64,000 bases of DNA from Pseudomonadota bacterium (lineage in GTDB: Bacteria; Pseudomonadota; Alphaproteobacteria; Acetobacterales; Acetobacteraceae): the NCBI GenBank assembly GCA_021805565.1, contig JAJZFA010000013.1, forward strand, positions 1-64,000, written 5' to 3'. The notes under the pieces are model-generated. The model did no database searches and was not told the DNA's origin. It saw only the letters and a program-made list of their open reading frames with translations. The position numbers and the translations under genes were made by a program. Shown in pieces: positions 35,475 to 43,999 of the stretch (positions are counted from its first letter, which is position 1; each line of letters begins with the position of its first letter).

Positions 35475-36787
35475 CCCGCGTCCGGTTCGCGCCGTCTCCG
35501 GCCGGCCAACTGTTTGTCGGCGGCGCCCGCGTGGCGTTGGCCAACCACCTGTTTGCCCGCCAGAGCGGTGGTCAGATGCTGCTGCGGTTCGACGATCTGG
35601 ACAAGGATTTGTCTCGCCCGGGCCATGCCAGCCACATCGAACAAGATTTGCGGTGGCTGGGTATCGATTGGCAGACGTCGTTCCGCCAGTCCGGCCGACT
35701 GGACCTTTATGCCCGCACGATCGAACGGTTGAAGCGCGAAAAATTCCTGTATCCGTGCTTCGAATCGGCGGAGGAACTGAAGGCCAAGCAGGAATTCCGC
35801 CGTAAGCGCAATCAGTCGCCGGTCTATGACCGGGCGATGCTGAAACTGACGGACAAGCAGCGTCAGGACGCGGAGGCGGGCGGAAAACGGCCGCACTGGC
35901 GGTTCAAGCTGTCCGGCCGGACGCTGGAATGGCACGACACGATCATGGGGCCGCGACGAGCCTCGCTGCCGGCGGTGTCCGATCCGGTCCTGGTACGGGC
36001 CGACGGATCTCCGTCAGCGGTTTTGGCCAGTGTCGTGGACGATATCGATTCCGGTATCACCCATATCGTGCGCGGCGAGGACGCGGCCGGCAATACCGCG
36101 GTGCAAATCGAACTGTTCGAGGTGCTGCGCGGATCGAAAGCACCGGTCACATTCGGTCATCTGCCCGCGCTGAACGACAGCAACCCCGGCGTGGCGTATG
36201 GACGGCGCATCGGCCAGCTCGCGCTGCGCGGTCTGCGTAACGACGGGGTCGATCCAAGCGCGATCGTCGCCGCGATAACCGGTGCGGACTTGCCGTTGTC
36301 GCTCGACGATCTGGCGGGGCGCTTCGATCTGGCCAACCTTGCCGCGTCGCGGTTCGATGTATCGCGCATGCTCGATATCAACCGGCGCGTGCTGGGCACA
36401 CTGGATTTCGCCGCCGTCGCGGATCGTCTGCCGGCCGGTGCCACCGAGGCGTTCTGGCTGGCGGTGCGCGGGCGCCTGGATTTGCTGAAAGAGGCGCGCG
36501 GCTGGTGGGACGTGGTGGCCGGCACCATCGTGCCGCCGGTGATCGATGGCGCCCGGGACCTGCTGCTGACCGCCTGTTCGCTGTTGCCGGCCGAACCGTG
36601 GGACAATTCGGTCTGGACGCACTGGATCGGGGCACTGGAACGGGCCACCGAACGCACCGGGGAGGCGTTGCTGAGCCCGCTGCGCCTGGCCCTGACGGGG
36701 GAAGACACCGGCCCAAATCTGGCCGACCTGCTGCCGCTGATCGGGCGTCCCCGGGCCGCGAGCCGGCTGGCGATTGCCGCTGCTTAA
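35471..36787 (+). CDS. gltX: Glutamyl-tRNA synthetase paralogue with degenerate catalytic motifs
   Basis: A 438-residue class I synthetase-fold protein of GluRS type. FAPSPAGQLFVGGAR (residues 6-20) aligns with the HIGH region, but the first His is replaced by Phe15. The later RGEDAAGNTA segment lacks the usual His after RGED. The KMSKS-equivalent region (about residues 240-247) reads GVAYGRRIG, without the conserved Lys. The rest (DDIDSGITHIVRGED, QIELFEVLR) is well kept, and the frame is intact. This suggests an altered or lost aminoacylation function. A canonical GluRS is presumably encoded elsewhere. Confidence 0.85.
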   Translation: MTRVRFAPSPAGQLFVGGARVALANHLFARQSGGQMLLRFDDLDKDLSRPGHASHIEQDLRWLGIDWQTSFRQSGRLDLYARTIERLKREKFLYPCFESAEELKAKQEFRRKRNQSPVYDRAMLKLTDKQRQDAEAGGKRPHWRFKLSGRTLEWHDTIMGPRRASLPAVSDPVLVRADGSPSAVLASVVDDIDSGITHIVRGEDAAGNTAVQIELFEVLRGSKAPVTFGHLPALNDSNPGVAYGRRIGQLALRGLRNDGVDPSAIVAAITGADLPLSLDDLAGRFDLANLAASRFDVSRMLDINRRVLGTLDFAAVADRLPAGATEAFWLAVRGRLDLLKEARGWWDVVAGTIVPPVIDGARDLLLTACSLLPAEPWDNSVWTHWIGALERATERTGEALLSPLRLALTGEDTGPNLADLLPLIGRPRAASRLAIAAA

Positions 36788-36835
36788 GGCAGCGTCGGCA
36801 GCAAAACTTGGCACGCCGTAAAAGCTGTCCGCTTG

Positions 36836-38224
36836 TCAGGCCGTAGCCACAAGGGAACCGCCCCCGCCTTCCACCAGCGCCGCCGCCACGCGCTGAAACA
36901 CATCGCTCCACTGCCGAATCAGCGTCTGACGAAACAGTCGCACCGCCGGATACCATGGCGAATCGTCGCGATTCAGCAGCCATCGCCAGTCCGGCGAGGT
37001 CGCCAGCAATATCCAGACCGGCCGGCCCATCGCGGCCGCCAGATGCCCGACCGATGTATCGACGGTGACGACAAGATCGAGGCACGTCAGCAGCGTCATC
37101 GTATCGTCGTAATCGCGCACCTCCGCCCCGATATTGACCAGCGGCGCGTGCCCGAAATACTGCCCGGCCTGATCCGCCGGTGGCCCTTTTTGCAAAGATA
37201 CCAACGCAATCCCCGGTAAAGCCGCCAGCGGCGCGAAATCCGCCAGCTTCGCCGATCGCCGCCGGTCGTTGGTATGTGCCGGCCGCCCTGCCCAGACAAT
37301 GCCGATCTTCCGCGGCGAATGCGGCGCCAGCCGCCGCAACCGATCCGCCCACGCCGCCGCTCGGACCGGATCGGCACGCAGGTACGGAACCGGAGCCAAC
37401 ACGTTTTCAACCCGGGTGCCGTGTAGCCTGGGCAGGCTGGACAGCGCGGAAAACGCCTTGTGCGGTGGGCACGACTCCCAGCGAACGAACAACCGGTCTT
37501 CCGGCATGAATTGCCGCAGCACCGGTATCATTTCGGCCGCACATGCGACCGCCGCGTTCGGGCAACGTTGCAGCACCCACGGGATATAGCGGCAGAACTG
37601 AATGACATCGCCGAACCCCTGATCGGCCACCAGCAGCAACACCCCATCGCCGAACGGCGTGCCGTCCCATTGCGGCTTGTCGGTCGCCGGCATCAGCTTC
37701 GCCGCGCCGCCGATGCGAAACCGCCATTCGTACTCTTCCCACCCCTGCGCCCAATCGCCTTTGATCAGTAACGCCTCGGCCCTGGCGAAATGGGCACCGG
37801 CGAGGTCCGGGCTCATCATCAATGCCTGGCCGGCACAATCGATGCTTTCGTCGATCTCTACCCGCTCGTAATGAATGACCGCGAGATTATGCAGGCAAAG
37901 CGGATCGTTCGGTGCCAGGGCCACTGCCCGTTTGGCGGCGATTACGGCATCGTCCAGCCGGTTGAGCGTCCGGTAAACCTCGCAAATGTTGCGCAGATAC
38001 AGCGCGACATCGACCCCCAGGGCGATCGCCTGCTCCATCTTCGCCAACGCCTCCTCGTGTCGTCCCAGGCGGAAAGCGACGATCCCGGACAGATGCAGCG
38101 TATCCGGCTGACCAGGGGCGACCGCCAGAATGCGGTTCAACAGCCGATCGGCGCCTTCCAGGTTGCCCGCGCGTTCCTGCCCGGCGGCGATGGCAAACAG
38201 TTCCGCCATCGGAACAGGAACCAT
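36836..38224 (-). CDS. TPR-glycosyltransferase-like protein
   Basis: A 462-residue protein. Tetratricopeptide repeats occupy roughly residues 5-165 (EGADRLLNRILAVAPGQPDTL, EEALAKMEQAIAL, DDAVIAAKRAVALAPNDP). A GT-B-like C-terminal domain related to GT9 heptosyltransferases follows, with VLLLVADQGFGDVIQFCRY, KIGIVWAGRPAHTNDRRR and DTSVGHLAAAMGRPVWIL. The ATG at 38224 has GCAGG upstream; a TTG at 38299 overlapping the preceding stop is an alternative. Such proteins are often tied to surface glycan or flagellin glycosylation, but the acceptor is unknown. Confidence 0.8.
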   Translation of the reverse strand: MVPVPMAELFAIAAGQERAGNLEGADRLLNRILAVAPGQPDTLHLSGIVAFRLGRHEEALAKMEQAIALGVDVALYLRNICEVYRTLNRLDDAVIAAKRAVALAPNDPLCLHNLAVIHYERVEIDESIDCAGQALMMSPDLAGAHFARAEALLIKGDWAQGWEEYEWRFRIGGAAKLMPATDKPQWDGTPFGDGVLLLVADQGFGDVIQFCRYIPWVLQRCPNAAVACAAEMIPVLRQFMPEDRLFVRWESCPPHKAFSALSSLPRLHGTRVENVLAPVPYLRADPVRAAAWADRLRRLAPHSPRKIGIVWAGRPAHTNDRRRSAKLADFAPLAALPGIALVSLQKGPPADQAGQYFGHAPLVNIGAEVRDYDDTMTLLTCLDLVVTVDTSVGHLAAAMGRPVWILLATSPDWRWLLNRDDSPWYPAVRLFRQTLIRQWSDVFQRVAAALVEGGGGSLVATA

Positions 38225-38291
38225 CGTCGCACCTGCCTGCCGGACGGTCCCGGCTTCCGGCACTGTAAGGCCCGGCGGCGATCCGGTTTCG

Positions 38292-40127
38292 TTACTCAAC
38301 CGTGTAACCGAGGCGTTCGATGTGGGATCGCAACACCGGAATCACCGGCTCCAGATGTTTCCGGTAATGACGATAGCGAAAGCGCGACCGGTCGTACAGG
38401 GGTTCGGTCACCTGGGCATAGCTGGCGGTTCGGGCGTATCGTTGGTTTTCATGAAAATTCAAACATCCAGGATCGAACGGCGCGCCGATGAATCCGAGCA
38501 CGGTGCGAACGGTCGCTTCCTGGTTGGTTACCATGTCTTCGTAACGAACCGGCAAATATCGAAGCGCCATTTCGGAACGATAGGCCTGCACCAGGTCCAT
38601 GACACGGACATAATGTTTAGCGGCGGTTTCCAGCGTACTGGCGCAGAAGAAACCATGGGTGAAATGATTGGACATGGCCGAGACCATGATATCCAGCGGA
38701 TGCCGGATCACGTGGATCAGCGGCGCATCCGGAAACAGCAGTGCGATCAGGCCCATATGGGTTTCGTTCAGCGGCATTTTGTCGGTGAACCAGGCCGCAC
38801 CCTGGGTCAGAATGCTCATTTGCGCGACTTTTTGCAGATAGTAGTCGCGCAGATTGTCCAGCCCGTCGCGCTGGTCGCCCATCCACAGTTCGGCCAGCGC
38901 CTCGGGGTATCCCAGCGGGCTGTTCAGCATGCGCGGCATCAGGCCGGTCAGGTCGTCGATCAGCGGCAGTTCGTCGCCGGCGACGATGCGGGGATGCGCC
39001 GACAGTGTCTGTTCCATCAGCGTGGTGCCGGATCGCGGGAACCCCAGCACGAAGACCGGCTGCGGCACGCCGGTGCGAACGTTCGCCCGCGGCAGTGTAT
39101 TTAGCCGCCCGGCGGTGAAAAACCCCTTCAGGCGCCCCAGCAGATGGCCGGCGATTTCGTCCTGATAGTGCTGGCCGCCGATGTCGCGCGACAGCCGCTT
39201 GCCTTCCCCGAATGCGGCGAAGGCATCGTCGTAGCGCCCCATCTGGTCGAGCAGCCGACCTTTTTCAGCCAGTTCGTGCGGGCCCAGGCGTCCGTCGCTG
39301 GCCAGTTTCGCCAGTTCGTCCAGCACCGCCAGGGCTTCGTCGTAGCGCTTCATGCGCCCGAGCAGGACCGCACGCGACAGCAGCAGGGCGGGATCGTCTG
39401 GCCATTGCTGTTCCATCCGGTCCAGGATTCCAGCGGCGGCGGCGAACTTGCGATCGGCTTCTTCCAGCCGGGCCCAGCCGAGAAGGGTTTGGCGAATGCC
39501 GGGAGCGGCGGCGGCGGACTCCTGGTACAATGTGCGCCCTTCGTCCATGCGGCCCTGATTTTTGAGGTTCCACGCCAGATTGGCCAGCAGGATGGGGTCT
39601 CGGGCGCCGCTGAGTTCCAGCACCTTGCGATAGTGATACTCGCCGGTCTGCGGGCGTTGAGCCTCGGTCAGGATCATGCCCATCAGATTATGCGACTGGG
39701 GATTTTGCGGCGCGATGCGGATGGCGTTGCGGGCCTGGAGTTCGGCTTCCTGGATCGCGCCCTTGCTCAGCAGCAACAGGGCGCATTCATTGGTGGCGGC
39801 GAAGTTGTTCGGGTCCAGCGCGACCACCCGGCGGATCAGCGCCTCGGCTGCCGTGTGGTTTCCCTGGTCCTTGCGGATTTGATACAGCACGGTCAGGGCG
39901 CCGGGCCGGTCGGGCGCGAGTTCCAGCACGTCCAGGCACAGTTTTTCCGCCAGTTCGATCGCCCCCTGGCGGTGCGCGGCGACGGCACGTTCCACCAACG
40001 GCATCAGGTGGCGGGAGGAGTCCGGCGGCGGCATGGCGGCCGGGTTCATGCCGCAGCAGCGGACGGCGCGCAGGCCGCTTGCGCACGGGCACATTTGAAT
40101 CGCTGGCTGCGACATGGCGGCGTTCAT
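38292..40127 (-). CDS. TPR-sulfotransferase with N-terminal SEC-C motif
   Basis: A 611-residue protein. The N-terminus has a SEC-C-like metal-binding motif CPCASGLRAVRCCG (near residue 13). Six or more TPR-like units follow to about residue 340. The sulfotransferase domain has the PAPS-binding loop VLGFPRSGTTLMEQTL (near residue 360) and the 3'-phosphate site IHVIRHPLDIMVSAMSNHF (near 475). It should transfer sulfuryl groups from PAPS to an unknown acceptor. ATGs at 40160, 40127 and 40115 are all possible starts. The stop overlaps or abuts the downstream TPR-glycosyltransferase gene. Confidence 0.82.
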   Translation of the reverse strand: MNAAMSQPAIQMCPCASGLRAVRCCGMNPAAMPPPDSSRHLMPLVERAVAAHRQGAIELAEKLCLDVLELAPDRPGALTVLYQIRKDQGNHTAAEALIRRVVALDPNNFAATNECALLLLSKGAIQEAELQARNAIRIAPQNPQSHNLMGMILTEAQRPQTGEYHYRKVLELSGARDPILLANLAWNLKNQGRMDEGRTLYQESAAAAPGIRQTLLGWARLEEADRKFAAAAGILDRMEQQWPDDPALLLSRAVLLGRMKRYDEALAVLDELAKLASDGRLGPHELAEKGRLLDQMGRYDDAFAAFGEGKRLSRDIGGQHYQDEIAGHLLGRLKGFFTAGRLNTLPRANVRTGVPQPVFVLGFPRSGTTLMEQTLSAHPRIVAGDELPLIDDLTGLMPRMLNSPLGYPEALAELWMGDQRDGLDNLRDYYLQKVAQMSILTQGAAWFTDKMPLNETHMGLIALLFPDAPLIHVIRHPLDIMVSAMSNHFTHGFFCASTLETAAKHYVRVMDLVQAYRSEMALRYLPVRYEDMVTNQEATVRTVLGFIGAPFDPGCLNFHENQRYARTASYAQVTEPLYDRSRFRYRHYRKHLEPVIPVLRSHIERLGYTVE

Positions 40128-40696
40128 CCGTTCGGCGGTTCGGTGGCCGGTTGAGATCATGCCGTATAGCGGGCGGAGGCGGGCGCGGTAAGGGCGGCAT
40201 CGGCAAGAAGTTGAGGCTGCACGCCGCCAAGGTTGCGGATTCAAACACAGGCTTGGGACGTGTCCGGCGCCACGGAATGTTCGCTCGCGCATCGCTGGGG
40301 TTTCAGCCCCCGCGCGGGGCGATGCCGGGCAACGGGCAGCCGGCGCCGGGCATAGGGCGAAAGACCTGGGGCCTCGAGGTCACGCGCGACCTGCTCCACC
40401 GCCAGGGCGACGGACGCATTGCCCAGGCCGGCGATCTTACCGGCCCCAATCGCGGTCATACCACCGATGGGCAACGTCTGGCCCGAGGTCGACATCGTCG
40501 TTGTTGGACGGACACACGCCACGCGCCGCCGCCGCGTCAATCATCGGACCGATCGCCGCTGGCGGATAGCGCAACCACCCCGGTACGGGTCTATAATATC
40601 GGCGAGCCGTAACGTCCGCGCGCGCGGCGACCCGGCTCGCAGCGCCGGCAAGGCCGCCGGACGCCGGAATTCACCCAAGCCATCGGTACCCTCGCA
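40128..40696. other. Long intergenic region between divergent TPR genes
   Basis: These 569 nt separate the minus-strand sulfotransferase gene from the plus-strand TPR gene. The stretch is GC-rich and holds only a doubtful small frame (40241-40495). A TATAAT at 40592-40597 could be a -10 element for the plus-strand gene, but no matching -35 is seen. Promoters for both flanking genes should lie here. Confidence 0.45.
40241..40495 (-). CDS. Possible small protein (84 aa), uncertain
   Basis: An open frame of 84 codons in the gap between the sulfotransferase gene and the plus-strand TPR gene. The first third (GKIAGLGNASVALAVEQVARDL) looks helical; the rest is Arg/Pro-rich. There is no ribosome site and no recognised family. 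It may be a remnant or chance. Confidence 0.2.
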   Translation of the reverse strand: MSTSGQTLPIGGMTAIGAGKIAGLGNASVALAVEQVARDLEAPGLSPYARRRLPVARHRPARGLKPQRCASEHSVAPDTSQACV

Positions 40697-41629
40697 ATGT
40701 CTCAGTCCCGGTTCGAGCAAGCGTTTCGCACCACCCTGGCACAGTTGAATGCCGGCACCCTGGACGCCGCCGCCGCATCGTGTGCCGGACTGGTGCGCCT
40801 TCGGCCGGACGATCCGGCGGTACTGCAACTACAGGCCACCATCGCCCTGCGATCCGGCGATCCGGTGCTGGCGCTGCGCACGATGCTGCGCGGTCTTGCG
40901 TTCCGCCCCGGTCATGTGCCGTCATTGATCCTGGCCGCTCAGGCCGCGCTCGGCGCCGGCCTGCCGGGCCAGGCCGTGCCGCTTTTGCATGAAGCGATCG
41001 CACGCGCGCCCGATCTGCCCGAACCGGCTTTTCTGCTGTGTCACGCCCTGCTGGACCTGAATCGCACGGCAGACGATGACGCAGCCCTGGATGCGGCGCT
41101 AAGGCAAACCGCCGCTCGGCACGCGGACCGGGCTGCCGACTGGCAGCACCTTGGACTGGCTCTGCAACGTAAGCACCAGCCAAAGGCGGCGCTGGCCGCT
41201 TTTACGCGCGCGGTGGCGGCCGACCCAACCCTGGCGGCGGCGTATTTCGGGCGCGGACTGCTGCTGCGCGATGCCGGACGGATGGATGAAGCCGGCGCCG
41301 CCCTGCGGCAAGCGGTCGCAACGGACCCATCGGCCTCCGGCGCCTGGTTCGCGCTGGGGCTGACCTGCCAGGACCTGGGCAACGAGGCCGAAGCCGCCGC
41401 CGCATTCCAGGCCGCCCTGCGCGAACGGCCCGCCTTCGCCGAGGCCGCCGTCAACCTGGGAATCGCGCGGCAACGACTCGGCGACATGCCGGGGGCGATG
41501 CAGGCTTACCGCACCGCCATGCACATCCGCCCCGACACGTTCGGACGGATCGCTCAGGCGGTGACCGCCGCCGGGACCGGGATGCTATGGCTCGACACCG
41601 CCGCCTTCCGCCGAGCGCTCGGTGCGTGA
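40697..41629 (+). CDS. Tetratricopeptide repeat protein
   Basis: A 310-residue Ala-rich TPR protein without catalytic domain. Repeats are visible from about residue 15 to 280, for example HLGLALQRKHQPKAALAAFTRAVAADPT, GRGLLLRDAGRMDEAGAALRQAVATDPS and ALGLTCQDLGNEAEAAAAFQAALRERP. It is probably a scaffold partner in the same surface-modification context as the neighbouring TPR-sulfotransferase. Its 3' end overlaps the convergent gene at 41585 by 45 nt. Confidence 0.82.
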   Translation: MSQSRFEQAFRTTLAQLNAGTLDAAAASCAGLVRLRPDDPAVLQLQATIALRSGDPVLALRTMLRGLAFRPGHVPSLILAAQAALGAGLPGQAVPLLHEAIARAPDLPEPAFLLCHALLDLNRTADDDAALDAALRQTAARHADRAADWQHLGLALQRKHQPKAALAAFTRAVAADPTLAAAYFGRGLLLRDAGRMDEAGAALRQAVATDPSASGAWFALGLTCQDLGNEAEAAAAFQAALRERPAFAEAAVNLGIARQRLGDMPGAMQAYRTAMHIRPDTFGRIAQAVTAAGTGMLWLDTAAFRRALGA

Positions 41630-42325
41630 TCGCCGCGCGCGGAACCGCCTGCGATAGACCCCGGGCGTGCTCAGCAAGGCGTCCGCCGTGGCGTCGTACC
41701 GGGCCGCCGCTTCTGGCGAGAATGATTCGAAGACCAGGTCCGGAACGGTGCGCGGCACGGCGAAACACTGCGCGACCGGCGTGCCGCGTGGCAAAGTGCC
41801 GCTGAATCCTGGGTCGGTCCACATCGCGGGGAACAGAATGCCGACGTCGCTGAAACGGTCGGAATCGACCAGGCCGGTCAGCAGCCGGAACGGCAGATCC
41901 GCGCGGTTCACCGGATGGGTCGCGAACAACGACCAGCCCGGTTCCAGTTCGATGGTCCAGAAGCTGTTGAATTTCACCAGCACCTGGCCGGCCGCGTATA
42001 ACGGGGTGCCCAAAGCCTGTTCGGGGACATGGAAACTGATCGGCGACCGCGGATGGGCGTGGACGGATGGCACCGGGACGTCCCAGTGCCATGACAGCGC
42101 GCCATCCGTTACCGTAACATCGCAGGGCAGCGGCATGACAAAACCGTAGGTCATGGCATCGATGAACGGCGGGCACTGCTTGACGGTTCGCACCTCCTGG
42201 CCGTGCACAGGCGAAAACGCACGCGGCTGCATCGCCCGCACCCAGTTCGGCAGCGCGGCCCTGGCCGGTTGGGGCCTGGGCAGGTGGGCGGCCAGGGCGG
42301 GATCGCAGCGGAAGACGATGCGCAT
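41585..42325 (-). CDS. Conserved hypothetical protein, resembles DUF6065
   Basis: A 246-residue soluble protein. Conserved-looking stretches are CPPFIDAMTYGFVMPLPCDVTV (near residue 50), VKFNSFWTIELEPGWSLFATHPVNR (near 118) and LPRGTPVAQCFAVPR (near 178). This pattern matches my recollection of DUF6065-type proteins, but I cannot confirm it. The function is unknown. It begins 24 nt after glpK on the same strand, so it may be the last gene of the glycerol operon; its 3' end overlaps the convergent TPR gene. Confidence 0.6.
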   Translation of the reverse strand: MRIVFRCDPALAAHLPRPQPARAALPNWVRAMQPRAFSPVHGQEVRTVKQCPPFIDAMTYGFVMPLPCDVTVTDGALSWHWDVPVPSVHAHPRSPISFHVPEQALGTPLYAAGQVLVKFNSFWTIELEPGWSLFATHPVNRADLPFRLLTGLVDSDRFSDVGILFPAMWTDPGFSGTLPRGTPVAQCFAVPRTVPDLVFESFSPEAAARYDATADALLSTPGVYRRRFRARRSRTERSAEGGGVEP

Positions 42326-42349
42326 GGGAAGGGCGATGCTCCGCCGATG

Positions 42350-43849
42350 TTAGGGCCGCAACAGGGTGCGCGCCATCGCATCCTGCCAGCCGCGATATTT
42401 TCGCTCCCGCTCCGGGGCCGGCATCGCCGGTTCGAAGCGCCGCTCGCCCGACCATGTCGCCGCAAACGTCTCCGGATCTGGATACAGCCCCACCGCCATC
42501 CCGGCCAGATAGGCCGCACCCAGCGCGGTGGTTTCCAGGCAGGTGGGCCGGTCCACCGGAGCAGCCAGGATGCCGGCGAGAAACTGCATCGTCCAGTCGC
42601 TGCCGCTCATGCCGCCGTCCACCCGGATGACGGTGCGCGCCGCGTCCCACGCCGGACCCAGATCGGCCTGCATCGCATCCAGCAAATCCTTCGTCTGGTA
42701 GCCGACACATTCCAACACCGCGCGGGCCAGTTCCTTGCGCGTCGTGCCCCGTGTCATGCCGGTCAGCAGTGCCCGAGCCTCGCTGTCCCAGTGCGGTGCG
42801 CCCAGGCCGACGAAGGCGGGCACCATATACACGTCCTGGGCGGGATCGGCGCCGGCCGCCAGGGCACCGGTTTCGGCGGCGGACGCGATCAGGCCGATGC
42901 CATCGCGCAGCCACTGCACCGCCGCCCCGGCCACGAAGATGGAGCCTTCTAGCGCATAGGTCCGCTGGCCGGCGAACTGATAGGCGATGGTGGTCAGCAG
43001 CCTGTGACTGCTGGCAATGGCCTGCCTGCCCGTGTTCAGCAGCACGAAGCAGCCGGTGCCGTAGGTGGATTTGACCATCCCCGGCTGGAAGCAGGCCTGA
43101 CCGATCAACGCGGCCTGCTGATCGCCGGCCATGCCGCGAACGGCGATGGCCCCGCCGAACAGCCCAGGCTCGGTTTCGCCGAACACGCCGGCGGTATCGC
43201 GGACATCGGGCAGCATCGCCCGCGGCACGCCGAACAGCGCCAGCAGATCGTCGTCCCATACGCCGCGATGGATGTCGAACAGCAGCGTGCGGGATGCGTT
43301 GGTGGCGTCGGTTGCGTGAACGGTGCCCCCTGTCAGCCGCCACAGCAGGAAACTATCCACCGTGCCGAACGCCAGATGCCCGGCCTCGGCCGCCGCGCGC
43401 GCGCCTTGAACGGTATCGAGCAGCCAGCCGATCTTAGTGGCGGAGAAATAAGGATCGAGGCGCAGGCCGGTGCGGGCGGCGACCAGTTCGCCGTGGCCGG
43501 CGGCTTCCAGCCGTTCGCACACGTCCGCGGTGCGCCGGTCTTGCCAGACGATGGCATTATGGATGGCGCGCCCGGTGCGGCGGTCCCAGACCAGGACCGT
43601 TTCCCGCTGGTTGGCGATGCCCAGCGCGGCGATGCCGGCTGCGGTCAGCCCCGCACCGGACAGAGCCTTCCTGGCGGTGGAAAGGACGGAGGCCCAGATT
43701 TCCTCCGGGTCGTGTTCGACCCAGCCAGGGTGTGGGTAAATCTGGCCGAATTCCTGTTGGGCCGTCGCGACCGGCGCGACGTTCGAGTCGAACACGATGC
43801 TGCGGGTCGATGTCGTGCCCTGATCGATGACCAGGATATGCCGCGCCAT
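42350..43849 (-). CDS. glpK: Glycerol kinase
   Basis: A 499-residue FGGY-family kinase phosphorylating glycerol to sn-glycerol-3-phosphate. The N-terminal [18 protein letters not shown] is the phosphate-1 motif, and [27 protein letters not shown] (near residue 255) is the family segment. [18 protein letters not shown] lies near residue 410. AGGGGAA precedes the ATG at 43849. It completes the glycerol operon downstream of the binding-protein gene, separated by a 150-nt gap with two hairpins. Confidence 0.96.
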   Translation of the reverse strand: MARHILVIDQGTTSTRSIVFDSNVAPVATAQQEFGQIYPHPGWVEHDPEEIWASVLSTARKALSGAGLTAAGIAALGIANQRETVLVWDRRTGRAIHNAIVWQDRRTADVCERLEAAGHGELVAARTGLRLDPYFSATKIGWLLDTVQGARAAAEAGHLAFGTVDSFLLWRLTGGTVHATDATNASRTLLFDIHRGVWDDDLLALFGVPRAMLPDVRDTAGVFGETEPGLFGGAIAVRGMAGDQQAALIGQACFQPGMVKSTYGTGCFVLLNTGRQAIASSHRLLTTIAYQFAGQRTYALEGSIFVAGAAVQWLRDGIGLIASAAETGALAAGADPAQDVYMVPAFVGLGAPHWDSEARALLTGMTRGTTRKELARAVLECVGYQTKDLLDAMQADLGPAWDAARTVIRVDGGMSGSDWTMQFLAGILAAPVDRPTCLETTALGAAYLAGMAVGLYPDPETFAATWSGERRFEPAMPAPERERKYRGWQDAMARTLLRP

Positions 43850-43891
43850 GGCGTTTAAGTTCCCCTGCAAAAGGCCGGGCGATCAGCCGGC

Positions 43892-43970
43892 TGCCCCGCC
43901 CGGTTAAGGATCGCCCTGGCGGGGCAGGCAACCCACGGCCTTCCGGTATCTGACCGGAAAAGCCGTGGGT
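43892..43970 (-). other. Two tandem hairpins between glpV and glpK
   Basis: Hairpin 1 pairs TGCCCCGCC (43892-43900) with GGCGGGGCA (43918-43926). Hairpin 2 pairs ACCCACGGC plus TTCCGGT (43931-43947) with ACCGGAA plus GCCGTGGGT (43953-43970). Both are perfect or nearly so and lie in the gap after the binding-protein gene. They probably protect or punctuate the mRNA so that the binding protein is made in excess over the kinase. No U-run follows on the minus strand. Confidence 0.6.
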
Positions 43971-43999
43971 AACCGGGTGGCCGTTTGGCAATCAGCCTA

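Noticed and set aside
40592-40597. TATAAT as a promoter -10 element
   Set aside because: No suitable -35 sequence lies at the right distance, so it is only mentioned as part of the gap.
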